Positions 1-9,561 are shown, counted from the stretch's first letter. The stretch: 60,990 nt of DNA from Microcaldota archaeon (GCA_021818995.1 JAKASP010000001.1:221381-282370), one strand, 5' to 3'. Notes: generated by a model from the letters alone, not told the origin. Numbers and translations: made by a program.

Positions 1-739
1 GGAGATAAGCGGCATGCAGCAGAACAGGCTCATCTACATAACCACGCTCTTCGGCGCCCTCGCACTTGCAGGCTTCATCCCGTTCGATGGCTTCTTCGCA
101 AACATAGGGATAGATTATGCGTTTACCACAAACCTGGCTGCGTATGCGCTCATATCCTTTGCGAGCCTCATGACAAGCTTCTACATCTTCAGGTGGCTCT
201 TCATGCAGTCGAGGAAGAGCAGCAGCGCCAGGGTCGCGCTCGGCTACAACTCCATACCGAAAAGCATGAGCTACAGCATGGTAGCGCTCGCAGTAGCGAC
301 GCTCGGAGCGAGCGCAGGCTTCTTTGTCCTTCCTGGTTTCTTCGCCAACATTGGTGGCGGCTCCCTGACGATAAGTGCCATAGACGTTGGAATAGAGACC
401 GTGCTGATAGGCATAGGCGCATATCTCAGCTTCGCCATATACAAGCAGAGGAAGAGGAACAGGCTCAGGAGCATGCAGCCCGAGGTGCTCTTCAACGCGG
501 TATACACTGCCACATTCATCAACATGTCCTACAGGCACTTCGCTGAATTCGTGGAGGCTGTCGCGGATGGCGTTGCATACGCGGATTCGAGGCTCAATTC
601 CGCGTTCGACTGGCTTGGCCACTTCGCGGTGAGACTGGCTGAAGACATGCGCGTTCTCGCAAGCGGAAGCATAAATGCCTATGCCGCGCTCTTTGCTATT
701 GGGGTGCTGTTCCTGGTGCTGGTGATAGTGGCGGTCTGA
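1..739 (+). CDS. nuoL: NADH-quinone oxidoreductase subunit L (C-terminal part; 5' end outside window)
   Basis: Hydrophobic ORF with LAGFIPFDGFFA-like antiporter-subunit segment, directly followed by nuoN; probably begins upstream of window. Confidence 0.75.
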   Translation, partial: EISGMQQNRLIYITTLFGALALAGFIPFDGFFANIGIDYAFTTNLAAYALISFASLMTSFYIFRWLFMQSRKSSSARVALGYNSIPKSMSYSMVALAVATLGASAGFFVLPGFFANIGGGSLTISAIDVGIETVLIGIGAYLSFAIYKQRKRNRLRSMQPEVLFNAVYTATFINMSYRHFAEFVEAVADGVAYADSRLNSAFDWLGHFAVRLAEDMRVLASGSINAYAALFAIGVLFLVLVIVAV

Positions 740-2109
740 TGTTCGAAATGTACATTTTTGGGCTGGTGGTTGCGATCCTTGTAGCCGGCAACCTCCTACT
801 AAGGATATTTGGAAAGAAGAAGCACCAGCTTGCGTTCAACATTGTCATGCTGCTCATCATCTTCGCAAGGGTGTCGACGCTCGGGGACGCTTATGGCACG
901 TACCTCAATGCGGTGTCGGTCAATCCATTCTCAATCTTCATGTTCGCACTCTTCACCTCGGCTATGCTGCTACTGAACCTTCTCGCATATGCGCGGGCGC
1001 GTGGCTACGGCAATTTCGCGCTTCTGGGAGCGTTTGCGCTCACGGGCATGTACCTTGTTGCATCTTCCGTATCCCTGATAACCATCTTCCTTGGGCTGGA
1101 GCTCATGAGCATACCGTCAGCGTTCATAGTGCTGCTCTCGCGCAGGGAGAGCCTAGAAGCAGCTACAAAGCTTTTCATAATGGCATCGATTGCAATAGCG
1201 TTCCTCTCTTTCGCGATCGTGCTTGTCTACGGCTCAGCCAATTCGCTTGCGCTGCAGGGGCAACAACCCAGCAGCCTGATGTACTTCGCGCTCGTGCTCT
1301 TCATAGCCTCGTTGGGCTTCGAGGCGTCGGTCTTTCCGTTCAACGTGATACTGCCTGACGTCTACCAGGGTTCGGCCGGCTATGCAACCGCGCTGCTCGG
1401 AGGCCTGAACAAGAAAGTAGGGATTGCCGCGCTGATGCAGGTCATCATATTGGTCTTCATCTCATTCCACATCGCGTTCACGATACTTGCTGTTTTGGCA
1501 GTGCTGACGATGTTCTACGGCAACCTTGTGGCGCTGGTGCAGAACAACTTCAAGCGCATGCTCGCCTACTCGTCAATCTCGCAGGCCGGCTACATACTGA
1601 TAGGCATAGCTGTGGCTACGCAGAGCGGCATCGGCGCAAGCATCTTCCAGATCTTCGCCCACACCTTCATGTTCATAGGAGCGATGAGCATAGTCGCATG
1701 GCTCGAGAACAGAGACAGGAACGAGATCAGCGACATGATCGGACTCTACAAGGAGAACAGGCTTTCTGCCATTGCGCTCACGATATTCATGCTCGCCATG
1801 GTGGGCATGCCGTTCACCACTGGATTCATCGGCAAGTTCCTCATATTCCTAAGCGCGGTCAACAACGGGCTTGTATGGCTCGCGCTCTTCGGAATAATAA
1901 ACAGCATAATCTCCGTGTTCTACTACGCGAAGGTGATGACTGCGATGTACACTAACAAGCTCGGCGCCTATTACCTGAAGCTCGACAGGCCGACGCTCGC
2001 TGTGATTGTTGTGTGCCTGGCTGTCACGCTCGTGTTCGGGATATATCCACAGCCGGTCATACAGTTGGTGAATGGCGCGGCCGGGTACCTTCTAGGAATT
2101 GCGGCGTGA
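739..2109 (+). CDS. nuoN: NADH-quinone oxidoreductase subunit N (proton-translocating antiporter-like)
   Basis: Multipass protein with FKRMLAYSSISQAGYILIG and GMPFTTGFIGKFLIF motifs typical of NuoN. Confidence 0.9.
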   Translation: MFEMYIFGLVVAILVAGNLLLRIFGKKKHQLAFNIVMLLIIFARVSTLGDAYGTYLNAVSVNPFSIFMFALFTSAMLLLNLLAYARARGYGNFALLGAFALTGMYLVASSVSLITIFLGLELMSIPSAFIVLLSRRESLEAATKLFIMASIAIAFLSFAIVLVYGSANSLALQGQQPSSLMYFALVLFIASLGFEASVFPFNVILPDVYQGSAGYATALLGGLNKKVGIAALMQVIILVFISFHIAFTILAVLAVLTMFYGNLVALVQNNFKRMLAYSSISQAGYILIGIAVATQSGIGASIFQIFAHTFMFIGAMSIVAWLENRDRNEISDMIGLYKENRLSAIALTIFMLAMVGMPFTTGFIGKFLIFLSAVNNGLVWLALFGIINSIISVFYYAKVMTAMYTNKLGAYYLKLDRPTLAVIVVCLAVTLVFGIYPQPVIQLVNGAAGYLLGIAA

Positions 2110-4881
2110 TTATCTCTTCCCGTACTTGCTGAAGAAGGTGAGGTACCTGCCTATCACAAGCGTGGGCGCCGAAGGCCTCGCCCTCTGAACCAGGGAGAGT
2201 ATGTCGGCGAGCTTTATCTTGACCTCCTTGCCGGATGAAAGGCTCGATTCCAGGGTGTTGAGCTTCACCTGCCTGCAGATGTTCGCTATGTCAGCACCAG
2301 TGTATCCTTCTGTGGCGTTCGCGAGCTCGGTGAAATCAACGTCGCTGTCGAGCGGCGCCTTCTCCAAATTGAGCTCGAATATCTTGGCCCTGCTCTGCGG
2401 ATCCGGTGGGGGCATGAAGATGAGCCTGTCGAATCTTCCGGCCCTGAGCAGCGCCGGGTCGAGCACGTCGGGCCTGTTGGTTGCGGCTACAACCACTATG
2501 CCTGTTGCTTCCTTTATCTTGTCGAACTCCTCTAGGAATTCGCCGGCTATCTGAAGCCCGGCCTGTTTCGCATTGTCGCGTGAGGGCACTATCGCATCTA
2601 TCTCGTCCACGAAGACTATGGCCGGGGCGTTCTCCTTCGCCCTGTCGAATATCTCCTTGATTGTGGCGGTTGCGCTGCTTGGCCCGTACTTGGCGATGTC
2701 GTAGCCGGAGATGAGCAGCACCTTCACCTCGCCTATCTCGTTTGCAACAGCTTGCATCAGCATCGTCTTGCCGGTTCCTGGAGGCCCGAAGAGGAGTATG
2801 CCCTTTATGTTGCCTATGTCGTACTTCTTCAACAACTCTGGATGCATGATCGGTATCTCCACGGCTTCGTGTAGCGCCTTCTTTGCCTCCTCCAGGTCTA
2901 TGACATCGTCGAGCGTGACCTCTTTCTCCTCCTCGATCTTGCTTTCGGGGTGTATCCTGCGCTCGTAGTCGAGCTTGAACGTGTTGTATGATTCGAGCTG
3001 GGAGAGCGATGTAGAGGGCTTCGTGCCCTTGACCACGTGCACCACATCCGCCATCTTTATCGTCAAGACCTCGCGCTTCGAGATCGCCTTCTCGCCCACT
3101 TCCCTGCTGACCTCTTCGCAGACGTTCTTTATGTCGGCTGCGGAGAACCTGTTGGTCAGGCTGCCGAGCTTCTCATAGTCGATGTCGCTGCCTATCGGCA
3201 GGGTGGAAAGGTAGTGCTCGAATATCTTCTCTCGGCCCGGTTGGTCTGGAAGGCCCATGTAGAGTATCTTGTCGAACCTGCCGGGCCTCATTATCGCGGG
3301 ATCCAACAGTTGGGGAGTATTGGTCGCTCCCACTATGACCACATCCGATATCGTCTTGAACCCGTCCATCTCGCTCAGAAGCGTTGTTATGAGCTCCATC
3401 CCGCTCTGGCTGCCCTGCTCCTCCCTCTTTCCGGCTATGTTGTCTATCTCGTCGAAGAATAGGACGCACGGGGCGTGCTTCTTCGCTGTTGCGAAGATCT
3501 TCGAGAGTGCCTGCGCGCTCTCGCCAGGATACGGCGACATGAGCGATGACGCGCTTACGTAGAAGAACCCTGCGCGGATCTCGTTGGCCAGCGCGCGCAT
3601 GATGAGCGTCTTTCCGGTTCCTGGAGGCCCGAACAGAAGAATGCCCTTCGCAGGCTTTACCTTGTACGCGCCGGCTATCTCCCTGTGCTCTATCGGCGCG
3701 AGTATCGCTTCCTTCAACTCCTGCTTGGTCTCGTCGTAATTCGCAACATCGTCGAGCGTCTCGGAGGAGCCCTTTGTGAGGTCCTGGAGAGCGACACCAA
3801 ACTTTCCAAGTATGTCCTGCTTCATCACATCCAGCGCCTGGACCACCTCAACGTCCATCGATTCGAGCACAAATACAAGTATCGGAGTGTAGAGGAAGCT
3901 CACAAACACGATAGGGTTGAAGTTAGTGCCCGTAGGACCGGCAAGCAGGAACGCCGAAACCGGAAGTACCAAGCCGAAGAGGCTGGAGAGCGTGCCCTTG
4001 TACGCAGACCTGCTCTTGATCGCGTAGTTGGCGACGCTGAAGGCGACGAACACCCATAGCAATATCTGCAGCGCCGTATACTGTATGTCGTATGCGATAG
4101 CAGCGAAGGCGTAGTAGAAACCGTCGAAGAGGTGGTCTGCGACGTTAGCGCTGACAAATGTGGAGAGAGACGAGGCGAATGCGCCTAAGAAGTTTCCCAG
4201 GGTTGCGGCTGGCTTCGTGACTGTGAAGTATTCGGAGAAGGTAAGCGCCTGTATCGCCTGGTGGCCCTGCGCGGAATTGTACGCTATAGGTCCGAGCACA
4301 GGTATGTTGGCAAGGTTTGAGACCATCGCCACTATGAGGATTACCAGCGCCCCTATTATCGCGCCGCGCTTGAAGCCGAGGGTCAGCACCGCTATTATGA
4401 ACCCAGGAACCTCTAGGAAGAGGCCGAGATAGGAAAGCGGGAGCGCAACGAGCGCATATGCGTATGCTATCGAGCGATAGTGCTTGTAGCCTAGGAAGAG
4501 CGATGCGCTTATCAGCAGCGTCACGAGCCATGCGAGCAGCGGTGCTTGGTAGATTATCATTGGCAGCGTGAGCAGGAGCAGAGCCATGAGGCCAAGCAGC
4601 GGAATCAGATATGTGAGTATGAAGACCAGGGCGAGCAGCGGGATGAAGATGACAAGCGGGAAGAACGGAAATGCTATGCCAAGGCTTATGAACGCAAAAG
4701 ATACCGCGAGCGAGTCATGGAAGTTGTGGTTTGCGATTATGCGCTTGATGAAATCCTTGAGCCAGTAAAGTGAGAGCGGAATCAGCTTCCGCTTCAGCAT
4801 TTCAACCGCGGTTTCCTTGGCCGGCGGGTCATCTTCCATGCGCTGGTCTACGCCCTTTTTGCTCCCCGTTTTCCTCGGCAT
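2110..4881 (-). CDS. Membrane-anchored double AAA+ ATPase (CDC48/p97-like D1 and D2) with N-terminal multipass domain
   Basis: Two GPPGTGKT Walker A motifs, FFDEID and FVDEID Walker B, arginine-finger-like RPGRFD and RAGRFD; ~360 N-terminal residues are mostly hydrophobic; no HExxH protease motif. Confidence 0.9.
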   Translation of the reverse strand: MPRKTGSKKGVDQRMEDDPPAKETAVEMLKRKLIPLSLYWLKDFIKRIIANHNFHDSLAVSFAFISLGIAFPFFPLVIFIPLLALVFILTYLIPLLGLMALLLLTLPMIIYQAPLLAWLVTLLISASLFLGYKHYRSIAYAYALVALPLSYLGLFLEVPGFIIAVLTLGFKRGAIIGALVILIVAMVSNLANIPVLGPIAYNSAQGHQAIQALTFSEYFTVTKPAATLGNFLGAFASSLSTFVSANVADHLFDGFYYAFAAIAYDIQYTALQILLWVFVAFSVANYAIKSRSAYKGTLSSLFGLVLPVSAFLLAGPTGTNFNPIVFVSFLYTPILVFVLESMDVEVVQALDVMKQDILGKFGVALQDLTKGSSETLDDVANYDETKQELKEAILAPIEHREIAGAYKVKPAKGILLFGPPGTGKTLIMRALANEIRAGFFYVSASSLMSPYPGESAQALSKIFATAKKHAPCVLFFDEIDNIAGKREEQGSQSGMELITTLLSEMDGFKTISDVVIVGATNTPQLLDPAIMRPGRFDKILYMGLPDQPGREKIFEHYLSTLPIGSDIDYEKLGSLTNRFSAADIKNVCEEVSREVGEKAISKREVLTIKMADVVHVVKGTKPSTSLSQLESYNTFKLDYERRIHPESKIEEEKEVTLDDVIDLEEAKKALHEAVEIPIMHPELLKKYDIGNIKGILLFGPPGTGKTMLMQAVANEIGEVKVLLISGYDIAKYGPSSATATIKEIFDRAKENAPAIVFVDEIDAIVPSRDNAKQAGLQIAGEFLEEFDKIKEATGIVVVAATNRPDVLDPALLRAGRFDRLIFMPPPDPQSRAKIFELNLEKAPLDSDVDFTELANATEGYTGADIANICRQVKLNTLESSLSSGKEVKIKLADILSLVQRARPSAPTLVIGRYLTFFSKYGKR

Positions 4882-4936
4882 AATCTTAACTCTTCAATAC
4901 CTATATTAATATTGATTAACTGCTATAATTATGTTT

Positions 4937-5038
4937 CCCGCAGTAGCTCAATGGCAGAGCGCGCGCCTGTAGTTTTTGGAAACTGACAAAACGGAGTCAG
5001 AAAGCGCGATGTTGCTGGTTCGACTCCGGCCTGCGGGA
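4937..5038 (+). tRNA. tRNA-Tyr(GTA) with ~30-nt intron at 37/38 (about 4973-5002)
   Basis: Acceptor CCCGCAG/CTGCGGG with archaeal-Tyr C1:G72, D-stem GCTC/GAGC, anticodon stem CGCGC/GCGCG, anticodon GTA at 4969-4971, T-arm GCTGG-TTCGACT-CCGGC. Confidence 0.93.
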
Positions 5039-5046
5039 TTGCAAAC

Positions 5047-5313
5047 GTGGTTCTTGTGGTAGACATTGCATCCCTTATCGGCTACGCTGCAGGAATTATA
5101 ATTGCAATAGCGTACGTGCCACAGGTCATGAAGGCGTACAGGACCAAGTCCACGAAGGACCTCTCCAAGTGGTGGCTTGCGATACTTATCGTGGGAGACG
5201 GCGCCTGGCTTGCATACGGCGTGGCCCTGGCCTCACTCCCGATCGTTGCATCGAACCTCGTGCTGCTCGTCCTCACGATGGCACTCGTCGTCTTCAAGAT
5301 AAGGTATGGGTAG
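5047..5313 (+). CDS. SemiSWEET / MtN3-PQ-loop family small transporter
   Basis: 88 aa, three hydrophobic helices, YVPQVMKAYRTKSTKDLSKWW PQ-loop motif. Confidence 0.85.
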   Translation: MVLVVDIASLIGYAAGIIIAIAYVPQVMKAYRTKSTKDLSKWWLAILIVGDGAWLAYGVALASLPIVASNLVLLVLTMALVVFKIRYG

Positions 5314-5358
5314 CACGCCTATCAACAATTATAAACCTGAAACGAGCAGTTCTATCGC

Positions 5359-5431
5359 GCCTTGGTAGTGTAGTGGTCTAGCATACGAGCCTGTCACGCT
5401 TGTGACCCGGGTTCGAATCCCGGCCAAGGCG
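5359..5431 (+). tRNA. tRNA-Asp(GTC)
   Basis: Acceptor GCCTTGG/CCAAGGC, anticodon loop CTGTCAC, T-arm CCGGG-TTCGAAT-CCCGG, G73. Confidence 0.93.
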
Positions 5432-5524
5432 TTAATACACAGATCCTGATTCTTTATGCAAGTAAATCGGATAGCAACTCTGGTTTAAAAAGTTTCGATT
5501 CCGATTTGGAAACAAGGTGGGCGT

Positions 5525-6004
5525 ATGCAAGAAGTTTATGAGAAGCCGCTGACGGAGAGCGAGGCGCGGTCCCTCACAGTCAGAGACATAATGAGCTATC
5601 CTGTGGTTACCGCGAAGGACAAGACGAGCATAAGGGAGATCGCGAAGCTCATGAAGAAGCACAACGTTGACGCCGTGGTGATAACAGACAAGACGTCTGT
5701 GCCTGTGGGAATAATCACAGAGGGCGACATAGTGCGAAGGCTCGTCTCAACAAAGAGGAACCTCTGGTTCGTGAAAGCCGGCCACATAATGAGCAAGCCG
5801 CTAATAACAGTGAGCAGGGACATGAGCCTTGAGGAGGCCGCACGCTTCATGGCAGAGAAGAAGGTCAAGAAGCTCTGCGTCGTGGACGAGAGCAGGAAGC
5901 TGCTCGGGATGCTAACCACGGAGGACATAACCAAGAACGCTGGCTATCTTATCAACGTGCTGGAAGAAGTCATACACACAGGCTACTACGCAGGACTACT
6001 TTAG
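5525..6004 (+). CDS. CBS-domain pair protein
   Basis: Two CBS repeats: VRDIMSYPVVTAKDKTSIREIAKLM and AGHIMSKPLITVSRDMSLEEAARFM. Confidence 0.9.
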   Translation: MQEVYEKPLTESEARSLTVRDIMSYPVVTAKDKTSIREIAKLMKKHNVDAVVITDKTSVPVGIITEGDIVRRLVSTKRNLWFVKAGHIMSKPLITVSRDMSLEEAARFMAEKKVKKLCVVDESRKLLGMLTTEDITKNAGYLINVLEEVIHTGYYAGLL

Positions 6005-7420
6005 CTAGAGTGCGAAGGGCGAGAGCAGGAGCGCTGGTGCTATTCCAAGAAGCACAGTGGAAACCGACAAGAACGCGATTGTCAACTTTATGTCCATGCC
6101 CGGATTGGAGTACGGCTCTATCGACTTGGACGTGCTGAGGAATGCACGCTCTATCACAAGGAAGAGGAACGCGCCGATTATCAATATCGCAGCAAGAGGG
6201 ACTATGCCGCCTATGCTGTACACGCCGAAGGCACCGATGAAGACCAGAAGGTCGCCTACGAAGCCGCTGGTAAGCGGTATCCCTATGAGGGCGAAGACCC
6301 CGAACACGAAACCGTAGGCGAGGAGCGGCACGTTCTTGACTATGCCCCTCAGCCTGGCTATAAGCATGGTCCCGTACGCCTCGTCTATCGCGCCGACTAT
6401 CATGAACAGGAGCGATATCACTATCCCGTGGCTGAGCATGGCATAAAGCCCCCCGGCTATACCGAACGCGCCGAGAGAGGCGATCCCAAGCGAGGCTATC
6501 CCCATGTCGACTATGCTCGTGTATGCGATCAGGCGCTTGAGGTGCGTCTGCCTAATTGCTACCAGGGAACTGTAGAGGGCTGAAAAACCGAATATCGCGG
6601 CAAGCGGCAGGGCGTAGGCTGATGCCATCGGGAGCATGAGGAACATCAGAAGAATGCCGTAGCCTCCGAACTTTAGAAGTATGCCGGCTAGTATCATGCT
6701 GCCCGTGGTGGGCGCCTCGGTATGCGCGTCGGGCAGCCAGCTGTGGAACGGGAAGACCGGTATCTTTATCATGAAGGCTATGCTCAGAAGGACGACCGCG
6801 AGTATCTGCGAACCTTGTGGAAGCGATGCTGATTGAGATATGATGGAGGTTATTGTGAACGTCTGCGTCGGAAGACCAGAGTAGATGACCATTATTCCAA
6901 GGAGCAGGAGCAAGCTTGCCGCTATCGAGTAAACAAGGAACTTTATAGCTGCATATCTGCGGTCGTAGCCCCCGAAGATGTATATTATGAAGAACATAGA
7001 GACCTCGCTTATCTCCCAGAAGAGGTAGAAGAGAAAGAGGTTGCCTGAGAGGAAGACGCCGAGAGTTGAGCCTGCAGTTAATAGGAAGAGCATGTTGTAG
7101 ATGCGCTTCGACTCCTTGATGAAGCTCTTCGCCACGACGGCTGCTGCGAGAAGCACTATCGCTGACATGACCATGAAGATGTTACTATACTTTGTGAGCT
7201 CGAGGTCGAGGTTTGCGCCGATGCTCTGTATGTAACCCTGCTGGAACGAGAGTGATGGGAAGCCCTGCGAAAGCCCAAAGGCCGATGCGGCTATAACGAC
7301 AAGCATGACTATGAGCGCGGATGCTGTGGAAACGCTGAATGAGTGCCTTTCCGGGAGCAGAAGAAGCGGCAGGATGAACAGGAAAGGCAGGAAAACTATT
7401 AGTGCAAGCAACGGAAACAT
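6005..7420 (-). CDS. nuoM: NADH-quinone oxidoreductase subunit M
   Basis: KIPVFPFHSWLPDAHTEAPTTGSMILAGILLKFGGYG is the canonical NuoM motif. Confidence 0.95.
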   Translation of the reverse strand: MFPLLALIVFLPFLFILPLLLLPERHSFSVSTASALIVMLVVIAASAFGLSQGFPSLSFQQGYIQSIGANLDLELTKYSNIFMVMSAIVLLAAAVVAKSFIKESKRIYNMLFLLTAGSTLGVFLSGNLFLFYLFWEISEVSMFFIIYIFGGYDRRYAAIKFLVYSIAASLLLLLGIMVIYSGLPTQTFTITSIISQSASLPQGSQILAVVLLSIAFMIKIPVFPFHSWLPDAHTEAPTTGSMILAGILLKFGGYGILLMFLMLPMASAYALPLAAIFGFSALYSSLVAIRQTHLKRLIAYTSIVDMGIASLGIASLGAFGIAGGLYAMLSHGIVISLLFMIVGAIDEAYGTMLIARLRGIVKNVPLLAYGFVFGVFALIGIPLTSGFVGDLLVFIGAFGVYSIGGIVPLAAILIIGAFLFLVIERAFLSTSKSIEPYSNPGMDIKLTIAFLSVSTVLLGIAPALLLSPFAL

Positions 7421-7464
7421 ATCACACCACTAACTAGCGCGCATCTCTTCCTAGCCAAATTAAA

Positions 7465-7473
7465 CTTATATAG
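7465..7473 (+). promoter_or_regulatory. Putative TATA box of the class III signal-peptide/LamG gene
   Basis: CTTATATAG centred about 26 nt before the ATG at 7496, consistent with a leaderless transcript. Confidence 0.5.
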
Positions 7474-7495
7474 ACTCGCTGGTAGAGTTCACGCA

Positions 7496-8386
7496 ATGAA
7501 GAAATCGCAGTCTGCGATGGAGTATCTGATGACATACGGATGGGCGATACTCATAATCGCAGTGGTCCTAGGTATAATGTTCCAACTCGGGCTCTTTGGG
7601 GGCGGCGCTTTCACGACAAAAAGACCGCCGAACAGCTGTGAGATTGTTAGGCCCAACGGGCCGGGTACCAGCAGCTATGCAAACCTAGAGGGAGAATGCA
7701 ACGGCATCCTGCCTGAGTACGTTGCGTTCGTATCAAACGCATTAGGAGGCAACATAAGGATAGTTACATCTGGCACGTTCAGTTTCCCAAACGGTTTCAG
7801 CGTGGCCCTGTGGTTCAGGTCCGTAGGAGGGGGAAGCTGCGGGGTTTCGGAGGTTGGAACGCTCTTCTCTGCGACGCAGCTGCCCACGGGATCGAACCCG
7901 CAATTCGGCGTTGGCACAACAAGCCCTGCATTGATGTACTCGACGACATGGAACGGGCTGGGAAACAGCGGCCCTTCTGTGGCAGGCACTCCTATAGATG
8001 GAAAGTGGCACTTCGTAGCGCTGACCTACAACAACGTAGCTTCTACGCTCTATTTTGACGGATCCAACTCGGTAGCCAGCACGCCAAGCTATGCCTTCAC
8101 CACCATCAATGAGATTGAGATAGGCTATGGAACAGGCCAGAACTGGTGTTCGGCCAACGCGAGCGTCGCGAACCTGCAGCTCTACAACACATCGCTTACC
8201 GGAGCCGAAGCGCAGGCTCTGTGGCTCGAGGGTGTCGGAGGGGCGCCTGTGTACCCAACGTACGCGTATCTGTGGTGGACCCTAAACGGCAATGCCAACG
8301 ACCACAGCGGGAACGACTACAATGGGCAGGCGAACAGCGGGGTTTCGTATTCGAGCACGTGGACCAGCCAGTACACGGCTCCGTAG
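7496..8386 (+). CDS. Class III signal peptide (type IV pilin-like) protein with LamG/concanavalin A-like domain
   Basis: N-terminus MKKSQSAMEYLMTYGWAILIIAVVLGIMF; FSVALWFR...GKWHFVALTYN...LYFDG...IEIGYG LamG-like pattern. Confidence 0.8.
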   Translation: MKKSQSAMEYLMTYGWAILIIAVVLGIMFQLGLFGGGAFTTKRPPNSCEIVRPNGPGTSSYANLEGECNGILPEYVAFVSNALGGNIRIVTSGTFSFPNGFSVALWFRSVGGGSCGVSEVGTLFSATQLPTGSNPQFGVGTTSPALMYSTTWNGLGNSGPSVAGTPIDGKWHFVALTYNNVASTLYFDGSNSVASTPSYAFTTINEIEIGYGTGQNWCSANASVANLQLYNTSLTGAEAQALWLEGVGGAPVYPTYAYLWWTLNGNANDHSGNDYNGQANSGVSYSSTWTSQYTAP

Positions 8387-8392
8387 GAAAGG

Positions 8393-8701
8393 TCAGGTTG
8401 CCGCGTCTATGTTGCCTTCAGGGAAACCGAGGTTGACGAGCTCCTTCTTCGCGGCTGCGATGTGGTCTCCTTGAAGCTCTATCAGGCCCTTCTTGTGGGT
8501 TCCGCCGCAGGCCAGTCTGCTCTTCAGCATGACAGTTGTCTTGTCGAGCTCGTCTCCGCTCAGCCCCTCGACAATCGTGACAAACTTGCTGAACTTCGCC
8601 TTGGCCTTGTAGATCTTGATGCGTTTCGTCGCCTCCCTGTCAAGTATCTCGCAAACGCAGATCTCCTTGGGCAGTCCGCACCTTGGGCACATCTCAGGCA
8701 T
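8393..8701 (-). CDS. Translation initiation factor aIF1 (SUI1)
   Basis: MCPRCGLPKEICVCE..., FVTIVEGLSGDELD..., KSRLACGGTHKKGLIELQGDH. Confidence 0.93.
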   Translation of the reverse strand: MPEMCPRCGLPKEICVCEILDREATKRIKIYKAKAKFSKFVTIVEGLSGDELDKTTVMLKSRLACGGTHKKGLIELQGDHIAAAKKELVNLGFPEGNIDAAT

Positions 8702-8703
8702 TA

Positions 8704-8898
8704 CTAATTAGCACCTTTCTCCTTTAGCAGTGTCATGATCTGGGCCCTCGTCCTCCTCATCTCCCTGACCTTGACCTTCTTGCTCTGCACACCTGTGGCT
8801 GCTATCTTCCTTTTCTCTATTGACAAATCGAGGGACAGTTGCTGAAGCCTGCTTCTAAGCATATCTACGCTCATCGCCCTTAGCTCTTTTATACGCAT
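8704..8898 (-). CDS. rpl29: 50S ribosomal protein L29 (uL29)
   Basis: MRIKELRAMS...RTRAQIMTLLKEK; position between S3 and aIF1. Confidence 0.9.
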   Translation of the reverse strand: MRIKELRAMSVDMLRSRLQQLSLDLSIEKRKIAATGVQSKKVKVREMRRTRAQIMTLLKEKGAN

Positions 8899-8934
8899 TA
8901 TAACCACTATTATGGCTTTCCTGATATTTATTAC

Positions 8935-9561
8935 TTACTTTGCGCCCTCCAGGGCCTTCGGCAGCTCTATCTTCTTTATCTGCCTGTCTGCGAAGGTAGT
9001 ACCGGGCTGGACTATCATGACCTTTATCCCTATCGCGCCGTACTTCGGGTACGAGGTTACGTGGGCCTCGTCCACGAGCTTGACCGTGTCTCCGGCCTTG
9101 GGCAGGTAGCCGAACCTTACCTTGATCTGCTTTGCCTTGGCTCCCTTAGCTGCCAGTTTGCCAGTAGCCACTATCTCGGCGCCCAGGGCGCCGTTCTCTA
9201 TCACCGTCTTAAGCGTAGAGTGGAGCAGGCTCCTTGCGTTCGCCCCTCTCTCGAGCGCGTTGGCGATGTGCCTCGCGACAAGCCTAGGTTCGAGCACCTC
9301 GTTCTTCACCTCAGCCACGCTTATCTGCGGGTTGTCGATCTTGAACTTTACCTTTATCTCCTGTGTTATCGCGTCAATGGTTGAGCCGCCCCTTCCTATG
9401 ACCCTGCCGGGGTTGGTAACGTACGCGGTGATTCTTGTTATGACCGGTGTCTTCTGGATGTCGACCCTAGAGAAGCCAGCGCGGCTGAGCGTCTTCTCCA
9501 AATACTTGGATATCTCGTGCTTGACCATCGCATCTTCGATAAACTTCCTCTCGACTACCAT
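8935..9561 (-). CDS. rps3: 30S ribosomal protein S3 (uS3)
   Basis: VVERKFIEDAMVKHEISKYLEKTLSRAGFSRVDIQKTP, KH-domain GRVIGRGGSTIDAITQEI. Confidence 0.95.
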   Translation of the reverse strand: MVVERKFIEDAMVKHEISKYLEKTLSRAGFSRVDIQKTPVITRITAYVTNPGRVIGRGGSTIDAITQEIKVKFKIDNPQISVAEVKNEVLEPRLVARHIANALERGANARSLLHSTLKTVIENGALGAEIVATGKLAAKGAKAKQIKVRFGYLPKAGDTVKLVDEAHVTSYPKYGAIGIKVMIVQPGTTFADRQIKKIELPKALEGAK

